DNA from: Hyphomicrobiales bacterium
GTDB lineage: Bacteria; Pseudomonadota; Alphaproteobacteria; Rhizobiales; Beijerinckiaceae
Reading direction: 5' to 3'
DNA length: 64,000 nt
Assembly: GCA_930633525.1 (NCBI GenBank)
Contig: CAKNFP010000001.1
Location: forward strand, 2,954,001-3,018,000
A program made the position numbers and the translations under genes. The notes under the pieces were generated by a model. The model was not told where the DNA came from. It saw nothing but the letters and a program-made list of their open reading frames with translations, and made no database searches. How positions within the stretch are numbered: position 1 is the stretch's first letter; each line of letters opens with the position of its first letter. Positions 48,184-57,324 of the stretch are shown here, in pieces.

Positions 48184-48776
48184 GATGGCCATCCCTGGTT
48201 GATGTCGATGGCGTCGAGCGCGGCCAGCGTGATTGCGGCGGTGATGGCCTCGGACAAGACGCGACCGCGGCTGAAGCACGCCTGGACATGGCGGCCGACC
48301 GCGATGCCGATGGCCGTCATAGTAGCCGCGTCCAACGCGACAAAGACGCCCGGCTGCGCCTCCCAGTCGATCGACGTGAGCGTCGGGTCGGCCTGGAAGA
48401 GCGAGACGGCGCCAGTGATTTTGGCTTGGCTCGTCGCGTCGGTTCGGATCAAGGCGCCGGCCACGGTGATGCCGCCTGTCTCGGCTTCCCACCGACGCTG
48501 CGCCAAGGCTGTCAGCTTGTCGGCCTTCATCTCATCGAGCGGGATGTCCTCGAGCGTGTGCATCTCGACAAGTTCACCCGCGACGTAGCCGGCGGTTGTG
48601 CCGACCACCCGCTTGCCGGCAGGGACCGGCGTAGGCGCGACGGGATACACCCCGAAGTCCGCGCGGACCGTATCATCCATAGCGCTCGGGAAGCTGGTGT
48701 CGGGGTTATCGTGGCGCAGGTGCCAGTCCGTGTACGGATAGGCGACGACCTCGCCCGCTTGGATGAGTGCGTGCAT
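48180..48776 (-). CDS. Phage protein with DUF4376-like domain, fibre assembly related
   Basis: 198 residues. The C-terminal part (DKLTALAQRRWEAETGGITV, TDATSQAKITGAVSLFQADP) is typical of DUF4376, often next to tail fibre genes and thought to be a fibre assembly or attachment factor. ATG 48776 shares bases with the upstream stop (TAATG). Confidence 0.78.
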   Translation of the reverse strand: MHALIQAGEVVAYPYTDWHLRHDNPDTSFPSAMDDTVRADFGVYPVAPTPVPAGKRVVGTTAGYVAGELVEMHTLEDIPLDEMKADKLTALAQRRWEAETGGITVAGALIRTDATSQAKITGAVSLFQADPTLTSIDWEAQPGVFVALDAATMTAIGIAVGRHVQACFSRGRVLSEAITAAITLAALDAIDINQGWPS

Positions 48777-49702
48777 TAGACGTATCCGTATGCAAATGCT
48801 TGGATGTAACGAGTGCCCAGGCCGTTGACGCTGGCAAGCGTCCAGTTTGTGGCATCCGGCGAATAGGCGATCAGGCCACCCAAACCGCCTATGACCCAGA
48901 GATTGAGGCCAGGCACCCATTCGACAGTGGCGATAACAGCACTGGTGAAGAATGTTGTGCTAACCGTTGTCCAGCTCGACAGATCGCCTGACGTCTTCAA
49001 GAACGGCGTTGTTCCATTCGATCCAACTGCAACCCAAAGGCTTCCACTGTAGGCCCACCCGGCGCCGGCACTGCTCGCACTAGCAATTCCTACCGAGGAA
49101 AAGCTCACGCCGTCTGACGACTTATAAATCTGACCTGAAGCATTCTGGCGCATCACATAGAATATGCCGTCGTGTGGCTTCATCGGGAAGTATGCGTCAA
49201 CGCCAAATAGCGTGCCTGACATTGTCCACGCTGATGTTGGAGACCCAGACTTTATGAACGACCGCGTCGTCCCTGCACTAGTCGCGCAAATGCACACCCA
49301 AAGCCCGGCGTTGTAGGAAACGCTCATGACTGTGTTGACGTTATTACTCAAATAGGAGACGAGCGGCCTGTTCGTCCATGTGATGCCATCAGGAGATGTG
49401 AGAAATACATCACCCATTGCGCAGAAAACGCCACCACCATAAGCGACTGAGTTTAGGATGCCAGACGCTCTGCTGGTCCAAGTTATGCCGTCAGGAGACG
49501 AGTGAACCCCACCAGCTCCTACGGAAATGAACAACCCATTTGCCCGGATGATCTGCCTCACATCGGAGCTTGCGAGCCGCGACCCAGACCAATTCACCCC
49601 GTCTTCAGAGCGAACAATATATCCTTGCTCACCCCCCGCCACGATGACCGGCGTCTTCTTCTTCGCGGCTCCCATGAAGCGCGCGCGCGTCATCAGATCC
49701 AT
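48776..49702 (-). CDS. Probable beta-propeller tail fibre protein
   Basis: 308 residues with repeating sheet units containing SSPDGITWTSRASG, TSPDGITWTNRPLV, KSSDGVSFSSVGI and YSPDATNWTLASVN, a BNR/sialidase-type propeller pattern of about six blades (S.DG..W). Such propellers bind sugars. Basic N-terminus (RARFMGAAKKKT) may be the anchoring part. 3 bases after the preceding fibre gene. Confidence 0.72.
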   Translation of the reverse strand: MDLMTRARFMGAAKKKTPVIVAGGEQGYIVRSEDGVNWSGSRLASSDVRQIIRANGLFISVGAGGVHSSPDGITWTSRASGILNSVAYGGGVFCAMGDVFLTSPDGITWTNRPLVSYLSNNVNTVMSVSYNAGLWVCICATSAGTTRSFIKSGSPTSAWTMSGTLFGVDAYFPMKPHDGIFYVMRQNASGQIYKSSDGVSFSSVGIASASSAGAGWAYSGSLWVAVGSNGTTPFLKTSGDLSSWTTVSTTFFTSAVIATVEWVPGLNLWVIGGLGGLIAYSPDATNWTLASVNGLGTRYIQAFAYGYV

Positions 49703-49705
49703 GGC

Positions 49706-51274
49706 TCACCCATCATACTGAATGGCCGCGCCGCGCCAGGTCGTACCGCCGTTCACGGTGTGGAACATGACGAGGTAGGTCTTTCCGCCGGAGAAGCTGG
49801 GCGCCACACCGTCCGGCCACTGGATCCCGGAGAACCAGGTGATCGTGCCGGAGGTGTAGGTCATCAGGAACGTGAAACCATATGAACTGGAAGACGGGAC
49901 GTTCGTCGTCGAGAAGGTGACGTTTCCACCCACGGTACGGCTGAAGGCTGTCTCGTTGGCGCAGTTGAACTGCGAGCCAGATCCCATGGCCGTGACGCCA
50001 GTGCGGATCTGCCCGAACTGCTGTGCTGCGGTCCACGCCTGTGCAACGTCGGTTTTGGCGGTGTCTGCATCGTAGGCCTGCACCTCTGTGCCGACCCGCA
50101 GCTGAAGCAGCGTCCGCATGGCCGCAACGTTCACGGCCGCGACAAGGGATCGACCATCCGCAGACGCGTTCGAGATCTGAGCCAGGGTGTGGGTGTGGAC
50201 CGCATCCGCTTTGGCCGAAATGGCCGCCGCCATTGACGCCGCGAAGTTTGGGTCGTCGCCAAGCGCGGCCGATAGCTCGATGAGCGTGTCCAGCGCGCCT
50301 GGCGCGCCATCGACCAGATTGTCGATCGCGACCGAGATGGCCGCATCGGTCTCCGTGCGTGTGTAGGTCTCCGCCTTCGCATAGACCTCACTTTTCGCGT
50401 AGACCTCGACCTTCGTGTAATAGCTCGACGGGTCAAACGTTGCGGCCGCAGCGGCACTGGCCGCAGCTTTCTGAGCCCAATGCTTGGCAGAGTGCTTCCC
50501 TGCCTCGACTTCGACGTTTTCGGCCTCGTCAGCCCATTTCTGAGCCTTGTCGCGAGCAGCGCCGGCCGCTGTCGCTGCCGTCGTCGCCTCACCGGCCTTC
50601 GTCGTCGCCGTGCCAGCCGATCCCGCGGCCGCACTAGCCGACGCCGCCGCCTTCGTCGCATGGTGCTTGGCTGAGAACTTGCCCGCTTCAACGGCCGCGT
50701 CAACGGCCTTCTCGGCCCAGTCAGCCGCCCTGTCGCGGGCCGCCCTGGCGTCCGTCAGGAAGATCTGCTGGGCTTGGACAGAAGCCGCGGTTGCCGACAC
50801 GATAACGTCGGAGTGCGGCCCGGCGTTACCGGACACAGCGACGATCGTGAGCGTCAGGGCGCCCGTCTCAGGATCGTAGTTGTCATGGCGCGCGATAGCG
50901 ATGTCAGTACTGATCGATGCCCGCGAGAGCGCCACGAAGGGCGTCGGCCGGAACAGATCTCGCTTGTCCGGGTGGATCGCCAGCGTCGTCGAGCCTTCAG
51001 CGAACGTGACCTCGCTGTCGTCCGCGATCTCCGCTGTCAGGAACCCAGCCTGCTGGTACTCAAACACCCGCTCATAGGCTGGCAGCAAGATCTCATTCAG
51101 ACGGAACAAGGCCGCCTGGATAAGCTCGGCCCGCGCTTCCTCGAACGAGGCTGACTTGCCGGTCAGGTCATTGAGGGCGAGGTCGATCTCGCCCACAAAG
51201 CCGTTCCAGAACGCCGGAGTGAACTCAGTCACGCCGGCCGTTGCGCCATACCTATTCGCGAGGTTCAAAGCCAT
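49706..51274 (-). CDS. Phage tail fibre protein
   Basis: 522 residues. The N-terminal 140 residues should attach to the baseplate. A central Ala-rich coiled coil contains two copies of a motif common in fibres: EAGKFSAKHHATKAAASASA and EAGKHSAKHWAQKAAASAAA. Next come YYTKVEVYAKSEVYAKAETY, a trimeric fibre pattern with DGAPGALDTLIELSAALGDD, and a C-terminal beta domain (FSTTNVPSSSSYGFTFLMTY) that likely contacts the host. ATG 51274 is preceded by GGGGGA; ATG 51283 is the alternative. Confidence 0.82.
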   Translation of the reverse strand: MALNLANRYGATAGVTEFTPAFWNGFVGEIDLALNDLTGKSASFEEARAELIQAALFRLNEILLPAYERVFEYQQAGFLTAEIADDSEVTFAEGSTTLAIHPDKRDLFRPTPFVALSRASISTDIAIARHDNYDPETGALTLTIVAVSGNAGPHSDVIVSATAASVQAQQIFLTDARAARDRAADWAEKAVDAAVEAGKFSAKHHATKAAASASAAAGSAGTATTKAGEATTAATAAGAARDKAQKWADEAENVEVEAGKHSAKHWAQKAAASAAAAATFDPSSYYTKVEVYAKSEVYAKAETYTRTETDAAISVAIDNLVDGAPGALDTLIELSAALGDDPNFAASMAAAISAKADAVHTHTLAQISNASADGRSLVAAVNVAAMRTLLQLRVGTEVQAYDADTAKTDVAQAWTAAQQFGQIRTGVTAMGSGSQFNCANETAFSRTVGGNVTFSTTNVPSSSSYGFTFLMTYTSGTITWFSGIQWPDGVAPSFSGGKTYLVMFHTVNGGTTWRGAAIQYDG

Positions 51275-51437
51275 CGACAGCATCCCCCAGCTCGCGCAAC
51301 ACCTTGCCCGAGACGGTTACTTCCTGCCCCGGCTTCAAGTACACGCCGTTGCCGCGGTCTACGACGCGATTGAGCCTCACGTCGTAGAGCTTCGCATCAT
51401 CGATCGGGTCTGGCGCTTTCGTTGTCTTCCTGGTCAT
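51252..51437 (-). CDS. Small phage protein before tail fibre gene
   Basis: 61 residues (MTRKTTKAPDPIDDAKLYDV, then VYLKPGQEVTVSGKVLRELG), basic N-terminus and a short beta-rich end. It overlaps the fibre start by 22-31 bases and so is coupled to it. Similar in style to the small protein at 56390-56554. No named family. Confidence 0.65.
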   Translation of the reverse strand: MTRKTTKAPDPIDDAKLYDVRLNRVVDRGNGVYLKPGQEVTVSGKVLRELGDAVDGFEPRE

Positions 51438-51447
51438 TGCGGCCTCC

Positions 51448-53790
51448 TTAGAACACGAAGTCGCGACGCTCGGTCGCGACGAACCCAGCCGCCGCTGACC
51501 CGCGGCTCCCTGTCGTTTTCACGCGGTACTTTGTCAGGGTCGCCGGCGTGAACACCGCCACTGCGCGAGCTGTCGTCGCGTCAAGTGGGTCTGGTGTGAC
51601 GGTCACGCTGTCTGCGGTCTCAGTCGCGCCGCCATCCAGGATCAGGCTGCACCCGAAGGTGTGCTTGCTGGCGTCGTACCCGGCGATGTCATAGTGGACC
51701 TGGATGCTCGTGGTGGAGCTTGCAAGCGTCCTCTCTTTCGAGAAATGCGTCAGGTTGCCGACCGGGCCGAGCAGTTCGATCTCGGTCTGCGTCATGTCGA
51801 TCGCCGGCATCAGATCGCGCGTTCCGACGAACACCGCACGCAAGTTGACCAGCGTCGGGTTTCCGTCCAGGGCGCCGTATTCGCCCTCTGAGATCTGATA
51901 CCACTTGCCTGCCCGCTGAACCTCCCAGAGCAACTGGGTTCCTTCCGGGACGTACTGAGCGGCATTCAGGCGAATGCCCGCGATGCCGTCGACACGTGTC
52001 AGGGGCTGCATCTGGACTTCGATGCGAGACTGCTTGAAGGCCCCGAAAAACAGGCTGATGCAGATGTCGCCGCTGTTCTGAACGGGCTCCCATTCGCCGA
52101 GATCGGAGAGGTAGAAGGCCGAACCCGACAGATACTTGTTGCCCGTGCGGACCTTCACGAAGTGATTGCCAGTCGACGCAATGCCAATCGCATAGGCGCG
52201 GCCACCCTTGAGGTAGACGGGCTCGATCTGGCACTTGTTGAGCGCATTTCCAACAAGGTTCGCGACGGGAATAGCGCCGCGCGAAATGATGGAGTTCTTG
52301 AGCGGCTTGTCGCTGTCGACTTCGATGACATAGACCTGAACGTCGCTCGTCGTGCCGACCTGGTCAAACTGAATGCCGACCTCCGTCAGCCACCCGTTCG
52401 TCGCGTTCAGGAACGTCTGGGTGATCTGCGAGGCGGTGACCGCAACGGTCTTAGTCACCGTGTCCCAATACGGCTCTTCATGCGTCTCCAACGAAACGAG
52501 CCGGATGTTGTAGGCCCCCCGGCCCGCCTTGTAACTCTTGATCTCGAAGGTATAGGTCTCTCCGTCATTCCCACGGAACTCGAACTGATGCTTGTCGTCG
52601 AGCTCGATATTTCCGGCCTTGAGGGTATTGAACAGGGTCTCATAGACCACCTTCGCCTCAGCGAGCGTCATATCATCGCCGAGATAGCGCAGGAGATCTC
52701 CCACGCTGGTTTTCGGGCCGCCGCGGCACAGATTGAACCAGTCACCGTACTTGGTGACGGTGCGCGTCATCATTTTCTGGTCGCGCTCGGTTGTCTGGAC
52801 CGGATATTGGCTGATCGATAGAGCGCCATCCGGGTTGCTGATCGCCAAGCGCACCGCCGTGTCATCTTGCGCCGGCGTCATGATGCCGTTGGTGATCTTG
52901 ACCTTGGCGTCGAGTGGGTTGGCCAGAGCCACCGCGGTGTAGCTCGGAGTGCCCTGCGGAAATCGCAGGCCATCATCCACCAGCGCGGCGTAGCCCGCAT
53001 AGGCCGTGTCGCTGTCGGACAGGTTGGAGAACTTGTCGATGAATGTCTTGACGGCGCTGGCCGGTTGCTTGGCGAGGTTTTCCAACGCCTCCAACCGTGC
53101 CAGTAGGCGAAGCAGGAGATCGCCGTAGTCCGGCGGGATCGCCGCCTGAATGCGCACCAGCTCCGACTGGATGGTGTCGAGGATCTGACCGATTTGGGCG
53201 CGCCATACGTTGATGGCGTCGATCAGCTGCTTCAACGATTCAACCGACGGGAGTCGGTAGCTCTCGTCCATCTCAACGGCGTCGACGCCTGACGTCGAGA
53301 GCGTCACCCAAGCGACGGGAATCAGGCCGACATCAAGCGTCGGACGAACGGGGCTCGGGCTTTCGGCGCCGGGCACCAACGCGATGCGCGCATAGCGCAG
53401 CCGCTCCATGGCGACCGATTGCGGCTCGGTGTTGCCCTGGTCGTCGATCTCGAAAGACCGCTCCTGGACGTCGGTCTCAATCGCCTCGCCATACGCGACG
53501 ATGGCGACAATGCGCTTGGTGACGTTCGGCATATACGTGCCGCCCGTCAGGACGTTGAAGACGGTCGGCTCAGATCGAACGAATACCGGACCGCCGCCCC
53601 AATAGTGGCCCGAGGCAACCGTGATTTCGGTCTGCCCGGTCTTCGTGACAGTAAAGCCCGTGTAGTAGCGAAGGCTCGAAACCGCGTTGGCGACCAGGGC
53701 GTCAAAGGTCTGGCGCGAGAAGGCGCCAAGGTTATTCAGGTCCGGCGTAGTGATCTTCTGATCATCGCGGAAGATGACTTCTCTCAGCAC
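51448..53790 (-). CDS. Large baseplate/fibre-associated phage protein
   Basis: 780 residues. It begins VLREVIFRDDQKITTPDLNN, followed by SGHYWGGGPVFVRSEPTVFN, which resembles the DUF4815 group of phage baseplate proteins; that match is uncertain. A helical stretch (IQSELVRIQAAIPPDYGDLL) and several beta domains follow. GTG 53790 is chosen: it lies 4 bases after the gpI stop with a GGAG site, whereas the upstream ATG at 53835 is inside gpI. Position between gpI and the fibre genes fits a fibre anchor. Confidence 0.75.
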   Translation of the reverse strand: MLREVIFRDDQKITTPDLNNLGAFSRQTFDALVANAVSSLRYYTGFTVTKTGQTEITVASGHYWGGGPVFVRSEPTVFNVLTGGTYMPNVTKRIVAIVAYGEAIETDVQERSFEIDDQGNTEPQSVAMERLRYARIALVPGAESPSPVRPTLDVGLIPVAWVTLSTSGVDAVEMDESYRLPSVESLKQLIDAINVWRAQIGQILDTIQSELVRIQAAIPPDYGDLLLRLLARLEALENLAKQPASAVKTFIDKFSNLSDSDTAYAGYAALVDDGLRFPQGTPSYTAVALANPLDAKVKITNGIMTPAQDDTAVRLAISNPDGALSISQYPVQTTERDQKMMTRTVTKYGDWFNLCRGGPKTSVGDLLRYLGDDMTLAEAKVVYETLFNTLKAGNIELDDKHQFEFRGNDGETYTFEIKSYKAGRGAYNIRLVSLETHEEPYWDTVTKTVAVTASQITQTFLNATNGWLTEVGIQFDQVGTTSDVQVYVIEVDSDKPLKNSIISRGAIPVANLVGNALNKCQIEPVYLKGGRAYAIGIASTGNHFVKVRTGNKYLSGSAFYLSDLGEWEPVQNSGDICISLFFGAFKQSRIEVQMQPLTRVDGIAGIRLNAAQYVPEGTQLLWEVQRAGKWYQISEGEYGALDGNPTLVNLRAVFVGTRDLMPAIDMTQTEIELLGPVGNLTHFSKERTLASSTTSIQVHYDIAGYDASKHTFGCSLILDGGATETADSVTVTPDPLDATTARAVAVFTPATLTKYRVKTTGSRGSAAAGFVATERRDFVF

Positions 53791-53794
53791 AGGG

Positions 53795-55069
53795 CTATGT
53801 CTCCACTTTCGCGCCGAAGATGATCCGGTCGCCAAAGGTCATCCGGTCGCCAAAGCGGCGATTACGGCGGGTCTGGGTTTGTAGAAAAATCGTGTCGCGC
53901 AAGGGCTTCGCGGCGCGTGTGGCCTCGAGGGCGCGGTCGAGCAGCCTGCGATCTTCGGCTTTCAGATAGAGGCCGGGCGGACGCCCAACTCGGAACTCGC
54001 GGGATTTGCGCTTGCCGCGGATCTCAACCTTCATGCGCGCCGTGTAGGGCGTCATGCCGAGGTAGCAGCGACCCACGTAGGATCCGCGTTCGCCAGCCGA
54101 CACGCCTTTGTCGCGCGTCCGATCGTAGAGGTAGAAGCGCTCGTAGACGTGTTGCCACGCCTTGTCGCGCTTGGGATAGATCGCCGTGCGCTTGCCCGTA
54201 GACGCGCGCCCGATAAAGGCGCCTCGATCCCGGAAGCGTTCGCGGATCAAGTCAGGCTTGATCGAAATCAGCCGACCGGTTGGGACAACGCTCGACCACT
54301 GGGGCCGGGAGACCGCAACTCCGTACGGGCGCTGGATCTCGGTGCGGATGACCCGTTCAGGGGCACGCTCACCACGCAGATACCGATTGCGAAGATGGTC
54401 GCCGACATAAAAGCCGCGGTCCTTCGCGGGGAGGACGATGTCCTCGAAGCGATACGCCGATCCGAAGTGGACCGTCTGACTGACCACCTCACGGCGCGTC
54501 AGCAGCGTCTCCTGGCCCGACCCGGGGTCGTAGAGACGCGCCTCACGCAGAACGGTATCGATCGTGACCTTGTGCGCAGTCGGCGCGACCCGGCCGACGA
54601 AGGCCTTCGATCGCGCCGCAGAGGCGACGAAGAACCCGCGCTGAAACTCGCGTACCGGAACCTTCGGATAGATGCGGATCTGCTGAAACTGGGCGAGGTA
54701 GCGCTGCCGTTCCTCGTCGGTCCAGCCACGCTTCGGATAGACACCCTGCGGCGGGGCCGTGACCTTGAGAAGCTTGACACCAACCAGGCTATAGAAGCGC
54801 CGGAAGCCTTCGGCCTTGCCCTTCAGACGCTCGTAGGCGTACCAGTTGGCAGCGACGTAGCGCTTCTTTTCCAGGCTCCAGTCATCGTACCAGAGATCGA
54901 CTGAGCGCCCCCAGGCAATGACCGGGAGCGTCGCCGGATCGCACGTCACGGGATCTGTCTGGCGCACGATCCACTGTGGATCGAGCAGCGACCATCGCTT
55001 GGCGTCGGTCAGATCGTGAGACAGTTCCCAGGGCGTCGGGTCAGGCAAAAGAGAGACTGGCTCAGCCAC
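53795..55069 (-). CDS. Phage tail protein I with long repeat extension
   Basis: 424 residues. The N-terminal 125 are P2 gpI-like (SLLPDPTPWELSHDLTDAKR, LPVIAWGRSVDLWYDDWSLE, SLVGVKLLKVTAPPQGVYPK), a baseplate wedge part. P2 gpI has about 176 residues; here 250 extra residues follow, rich in Arg and Tyr, with related units RGFFVAS, RGFYVGDHLRNRYLRGE, RGAFIGRASTGKRTAIYPKR and RGSYVGRCYLG. These may be a fibre-docking domain. Its start overlaps the J end by 8 bases. Confidence 0.88.
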   Translation of the reverse strand: MAEPVSLLPDPTPWELSHDLTDAKRWSLLDPQWIVRQTDPVTCDPATLPVIAWGRSVDLWYDDWSLEKKRYVAANWYAYERLKGKAEGFRRFYSLVGVKLLKVTAPPQGVYPKRGWTDEERQRYLAQFQQIRIYPKVPVREFQRGFFVASAARSKAFVGRVAPTAHKVTIDTVLREARLYDPGSGQETLLTRREVVSQTVHFGSAYRFEDIVLPAKDRGFYVGDHLRNRYLRGERAPERVIRTEIQRPYGVAVSRPQWSSVVPTGRLISIKPDLIRERFRDRGAFIGRASTGKRTAIYPKRDKAWQHVYERFYLYDRTRDKGVSAGERGSYVGRCYLGMTPYTARMKVEIRGKRKSREFRVGRPPGLYLKAEDRRLLDRALEATRAAKPLRDTIFLQTQTRRNRRFGDRMTFGDRIIFGAKVET

Positions 55070-55988
55070 TCATCACCTCCACCGCGATATCGACGCCCGT
55101 CAGCAGCCCATACTGGAAGCGCAGGGTTTCGACGCTGCTGGCCGGTGCGATCTGAACCGCGCTGTCGACCCCTGTGACATGCAAGGACGCCACAATGGCC
55201 GAATGCGGTACGCCGCCGCCAATGCGCCGGTAGCGGTCGGCCATCGCCCGCACCGACGCGGTTGCATTCGCTTTGATGACCGAGGAATCGGGCCCTGGCG
55301 GGATAAGCAGGGTGGCCTTCACGACATATGGAACGGGCCGAGCTGGTCGGACGCGCAGGGCGTCTGTCAAAAGCTTGATGTCATCGCGCATCAGCCGGGA
55401 GCGAACAGTGCGCGTAAGCTCAGCCGAGGGCTCGCCTTCCCCAACGCGGGACAGGATCGTCATCTCGACGATGGGGTCGTTCTTGCCCTTGTTCAGGACC
55501 ACGACCGCCGCATCACGCACGTCAATCGAAGCGGCCATCGCGTGGTAGAGATAGCCACCAGGCGTGCCGGACGACGCGAAGCCCTCGGGCGCCAGTTGAA
55601 TGCGGCCGCGGTATCGGTCGTCGGACTCCCAGTCTTCGGGCGCGTCCACAAACGGCCGCGGATCCACCACCAGCGGCATGCGCGCCGTACCGTGCTGGTC
55701 GCCCAAGCGATCGAGCCAGGCGCCCTTCGCGAAGGCAAGGGTCAGGTTGTAGGCGACGTCGCGGATCTGCTGCGAGACGAACATCTCGCGCGTCGCGCCC
55801 GCCTCCTGCAGGGGGATGTTCGAGTCGTCCTCAAGCGAGAACGTGTCCCACTCCATCCCGGCGGCCTCGAGCCGCGCCTTCAGGTCGTCGATGCGCTCCT
55901 GACGAAACGTCTCGAACGACAGGGGGGCAAACAGCGTGCTCTTGTCGATGCGCGACAAGTCGAGCGTCGACGCCGAAAAGCGGCTCAT
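55062..55988 (-). CDS. Baseplate assembly protein J
   Basis: 308 residues. FRQERIDDLKARLEAAGMEW, then REMFVSQQIRDVAYNLTLAF, WLDRLGDQHGTARM and a SDDRYRGRIQLAPEGFASSG segment are typical of P2 gpJ, the main wedge protein. Start ATG 55988; 8 bases follow the W stop. Confidence 0.92.
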   Translation of the reverse strand: MSRFSASTLDLSRIDKSTLFAPLSFETFRQERIDDLKARLEAAGMEWDTFSLEDDSNIPLQEAGATREMFVSQQIRDVAYNLTLAFAKGAWLDRLGDQHGTARMPLVVDPRPFVDAPEDWESDDRYRGRIQLAPEGFASSGTPGGYLYHAMAASIDVRDAAVVVLNKGKNDPIVEMTILSRVGEGEPSAELTRTVRSRLMRDDIKLLTDALRVRPARPVPYVVKATLLIPPGPDSSVIKANATASVRAMADRYRRIGGGVPHSAIVASLHVTGVDSAVQIAPASSVETLRFQYGLLTGVDIAVEVMSG

Positions 55989-55996
55989 GGAAAACC

Positions 55997-56386
55997 TCAC
56001 ACGGAAACGGAGGCGACCCGCTCGCTGCCGGTCGTGAAGTCACCCAGATGCCCGTTCGGGAAATAGGTGCCGGTAAGCTCGAACGTGATCCGCCCGTCCG
56101 GTTGCGCGTCAGCCACCTTCACGCTGACCAGCCGAAACCGAGGCTCGCCATACTGGAAGCCCTCGACCTCACGCGGCTCCAGGGCCTCGGCGATGGCGAC
56201 GAAGGCCGCAAGGATCACCCGCGGGTTCATTGGAGCGTCGATGAGGCTCTGGAGATCGGCGCCGAACTGACGGCGCATCACGCGCGTAAACTTGGGGGTG
56301 GTGAGGATGATCTCGATGGATTGGCGCGTGTGGTCCCAGTCCCGCAGAACCTTGCCCGTGCGCCGATCGAAGCCGGCGCTTCCCAT
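55997..56386 (-). CDS. Baseplate assembly protein W (gp25-like)
   Basis: 129 residues. HTRQSIEIILTTPKFTRVMR, then FGADLQSLIDAPMNPRVILA and EVEGFQYGEPRFRLVSVKVA match the GPW/gp25 family, a baseplate part related to lysozyme-like gp25 of T4. In the standard V-W-J-I order. Confidence 0.9.
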   Translation of the reverse strand: MGSAGFDRRTGKVLRDWDHTRQSIEIILTTPKFTRVMRRQFGADLQSLIDAPMNPRVILAAFVAIAEALEPREVEGFQYGEPRFRLVSVKVADAQPDGRITFELTGTYFPNGHLGDFTTGSERVASVSV

Positions 56387-56389
56387 CCC

Positions 56390-56554
56390 TTACGCCTTCT
56401 TTGGCTTGGCGGGCTTGGCGGGAGCGAGCCGATCGTCATGCGGAGGCAGGAAGTATTTCGCTTCGGCCTCGGTCATGCGGACGATATCGCCGGCCTTCTT
56501 GTAGGCGTTGTTCAGGAAGCCCTCTTTCAGGACTTCGTAGCGTTGCTTTTCCAT
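56390..56554 (-). CDS. 54-residue phage protein between spike and W genes
   Basis: MEKQRYEVLKEGFLNNAYKK, then DIVRMTEAEAKYFLPPHDDR, ending in a Lys/Pro/Ala tail. A short coded protein with no known domain, 1 base after the PAAR stop and 3 bases before the W start. The layout suggests a baseplate accessory part. Confidence 0.7.
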   Translation of the reverse strand: MEKQRYEVLKEGFLNNAYKKAGDIVRMTEAEAKYFLPPHDDRLAPAKPAKPKKA

Positions 56555-56555
56555 G

Positions 56556-56825
56556 TCAGCCCTCGTGAAAGACGGTGCTTGAACCGGTTGTTGCGTGTCC
56601 GCACGAGGCCAGATGGCCGGCCCGGCAGATCGGGATTCCGTTGATGAAGACGGTGCTTGACGCTTCCACCATGGCCGGTGGCGGACTATGCGGCGGCGGC
56701 CCGTGCGGCTGCACCAGGTCGCCGAGCACGACTACTTCCGCGCCCTCCGCGAAGACCGTGTGCTGGGCACCAGACATGTGGTTGCCGCCGGCCGCGTCCG
56801 TCGGACGCCGGGCAATTCCAGGCAT
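56556..56825 (-). CDS. PAAR-domain spike tip protein
   Basis: 89 residues. PGIARRPTDAAGGN, GDLVQPHGPPPHSPPPAMVE, TVFINGIPICRAGHLASCGH and TTGSSTVFHEG follow the PAAR pattern, with Cys and His residues for a metal in the cone tip. It should sharpen the gpV spike. P2 itself lacks a separate PAAR gene, so this is a difference from the type phage. Confidence 0.88.
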   Translation of the reverse strand: MPGIARRPTDAAGGNHMSGAQHTVFAEGAEVVVLGDLVQPHGPPPHSPPPAMVEASSTVFINGIPICRAGHLASCGHATTGSSTVFHEG

Positions 56826-56835
56826 GGGGCTCGCC

Positions 56836-57324
56836 TCAGTTCAGATGGATCTTGGGAGCCTTCAGGCGGATCTCGCCATCCGTAATCGTGATGGACGAAG
56901 CTCCGCACGAAAGCGTGACGGTGTCCCCGCCATCGCTGACCGAGATACGGGTCTTGCCGCGTTCGAGCAGGACGTTCTCGTCGGCTTTCTTGGACGCGCG
57001 CGTATTCGTATCGGACGGGACGCTTAGCTCAATCTCAGCGTCGGATAGTTCGCCATTCTGCGAACGCACCCGCACTTGCTGCTCACCGCTCGGCGGAAAG
57101 TGCGTCTTGGCCGCGCCGGCCGACTGCTCACTCCAAGGCAACCAGCCGGTCTTGTAGGTCTTGCCATCCTTTTCGGATAGCACCACCCGTGCCAGCCCCC
57201 TCTCGGCGTCGATATCTTCGGCCTTTACGGTGCCAATGCGGTTGGCGTTCCGGCCGCGGCGCTCGATCTCCGCAAGGCGGTACTGGATGTCCAGCACCGC
57301 CCGCGTCAGGTCACGGAAGCTCAT
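56836..57324 (-). CDS. Baseplate spike protein V
   Basis: 162 residues. The start MSFRDLTRAVLDIQYRLAEI, an OB-like domain (GLARVVLSEKDGKTYKTGWL, HFPPSGEQQVRVRSQNGEL), and a C-terminal beta-helix-like end (ISVSDGGDTVTLSCGASSIT, DGEIRLKAPKIHLN) fit the gpV/gp45 spike. ATG 57324 is used. It overlaps the previous gene by 14 bases. Confidence 0.9.
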   Translation of the reverse strand: MSFRDLTRAVLDIQYRLAEIERRGRNANRIGTVKAEDIDAERGLARVVLSEKDGKTYKTGWLPWSEQSAGAAKTHFPPSGEQQVRVRSQNGELSDAEIELSVPSDTNTRASKKADENVLLERGKTRISVSDGGDTVTLSCGASSITITDGEIRLKAPKIHLN

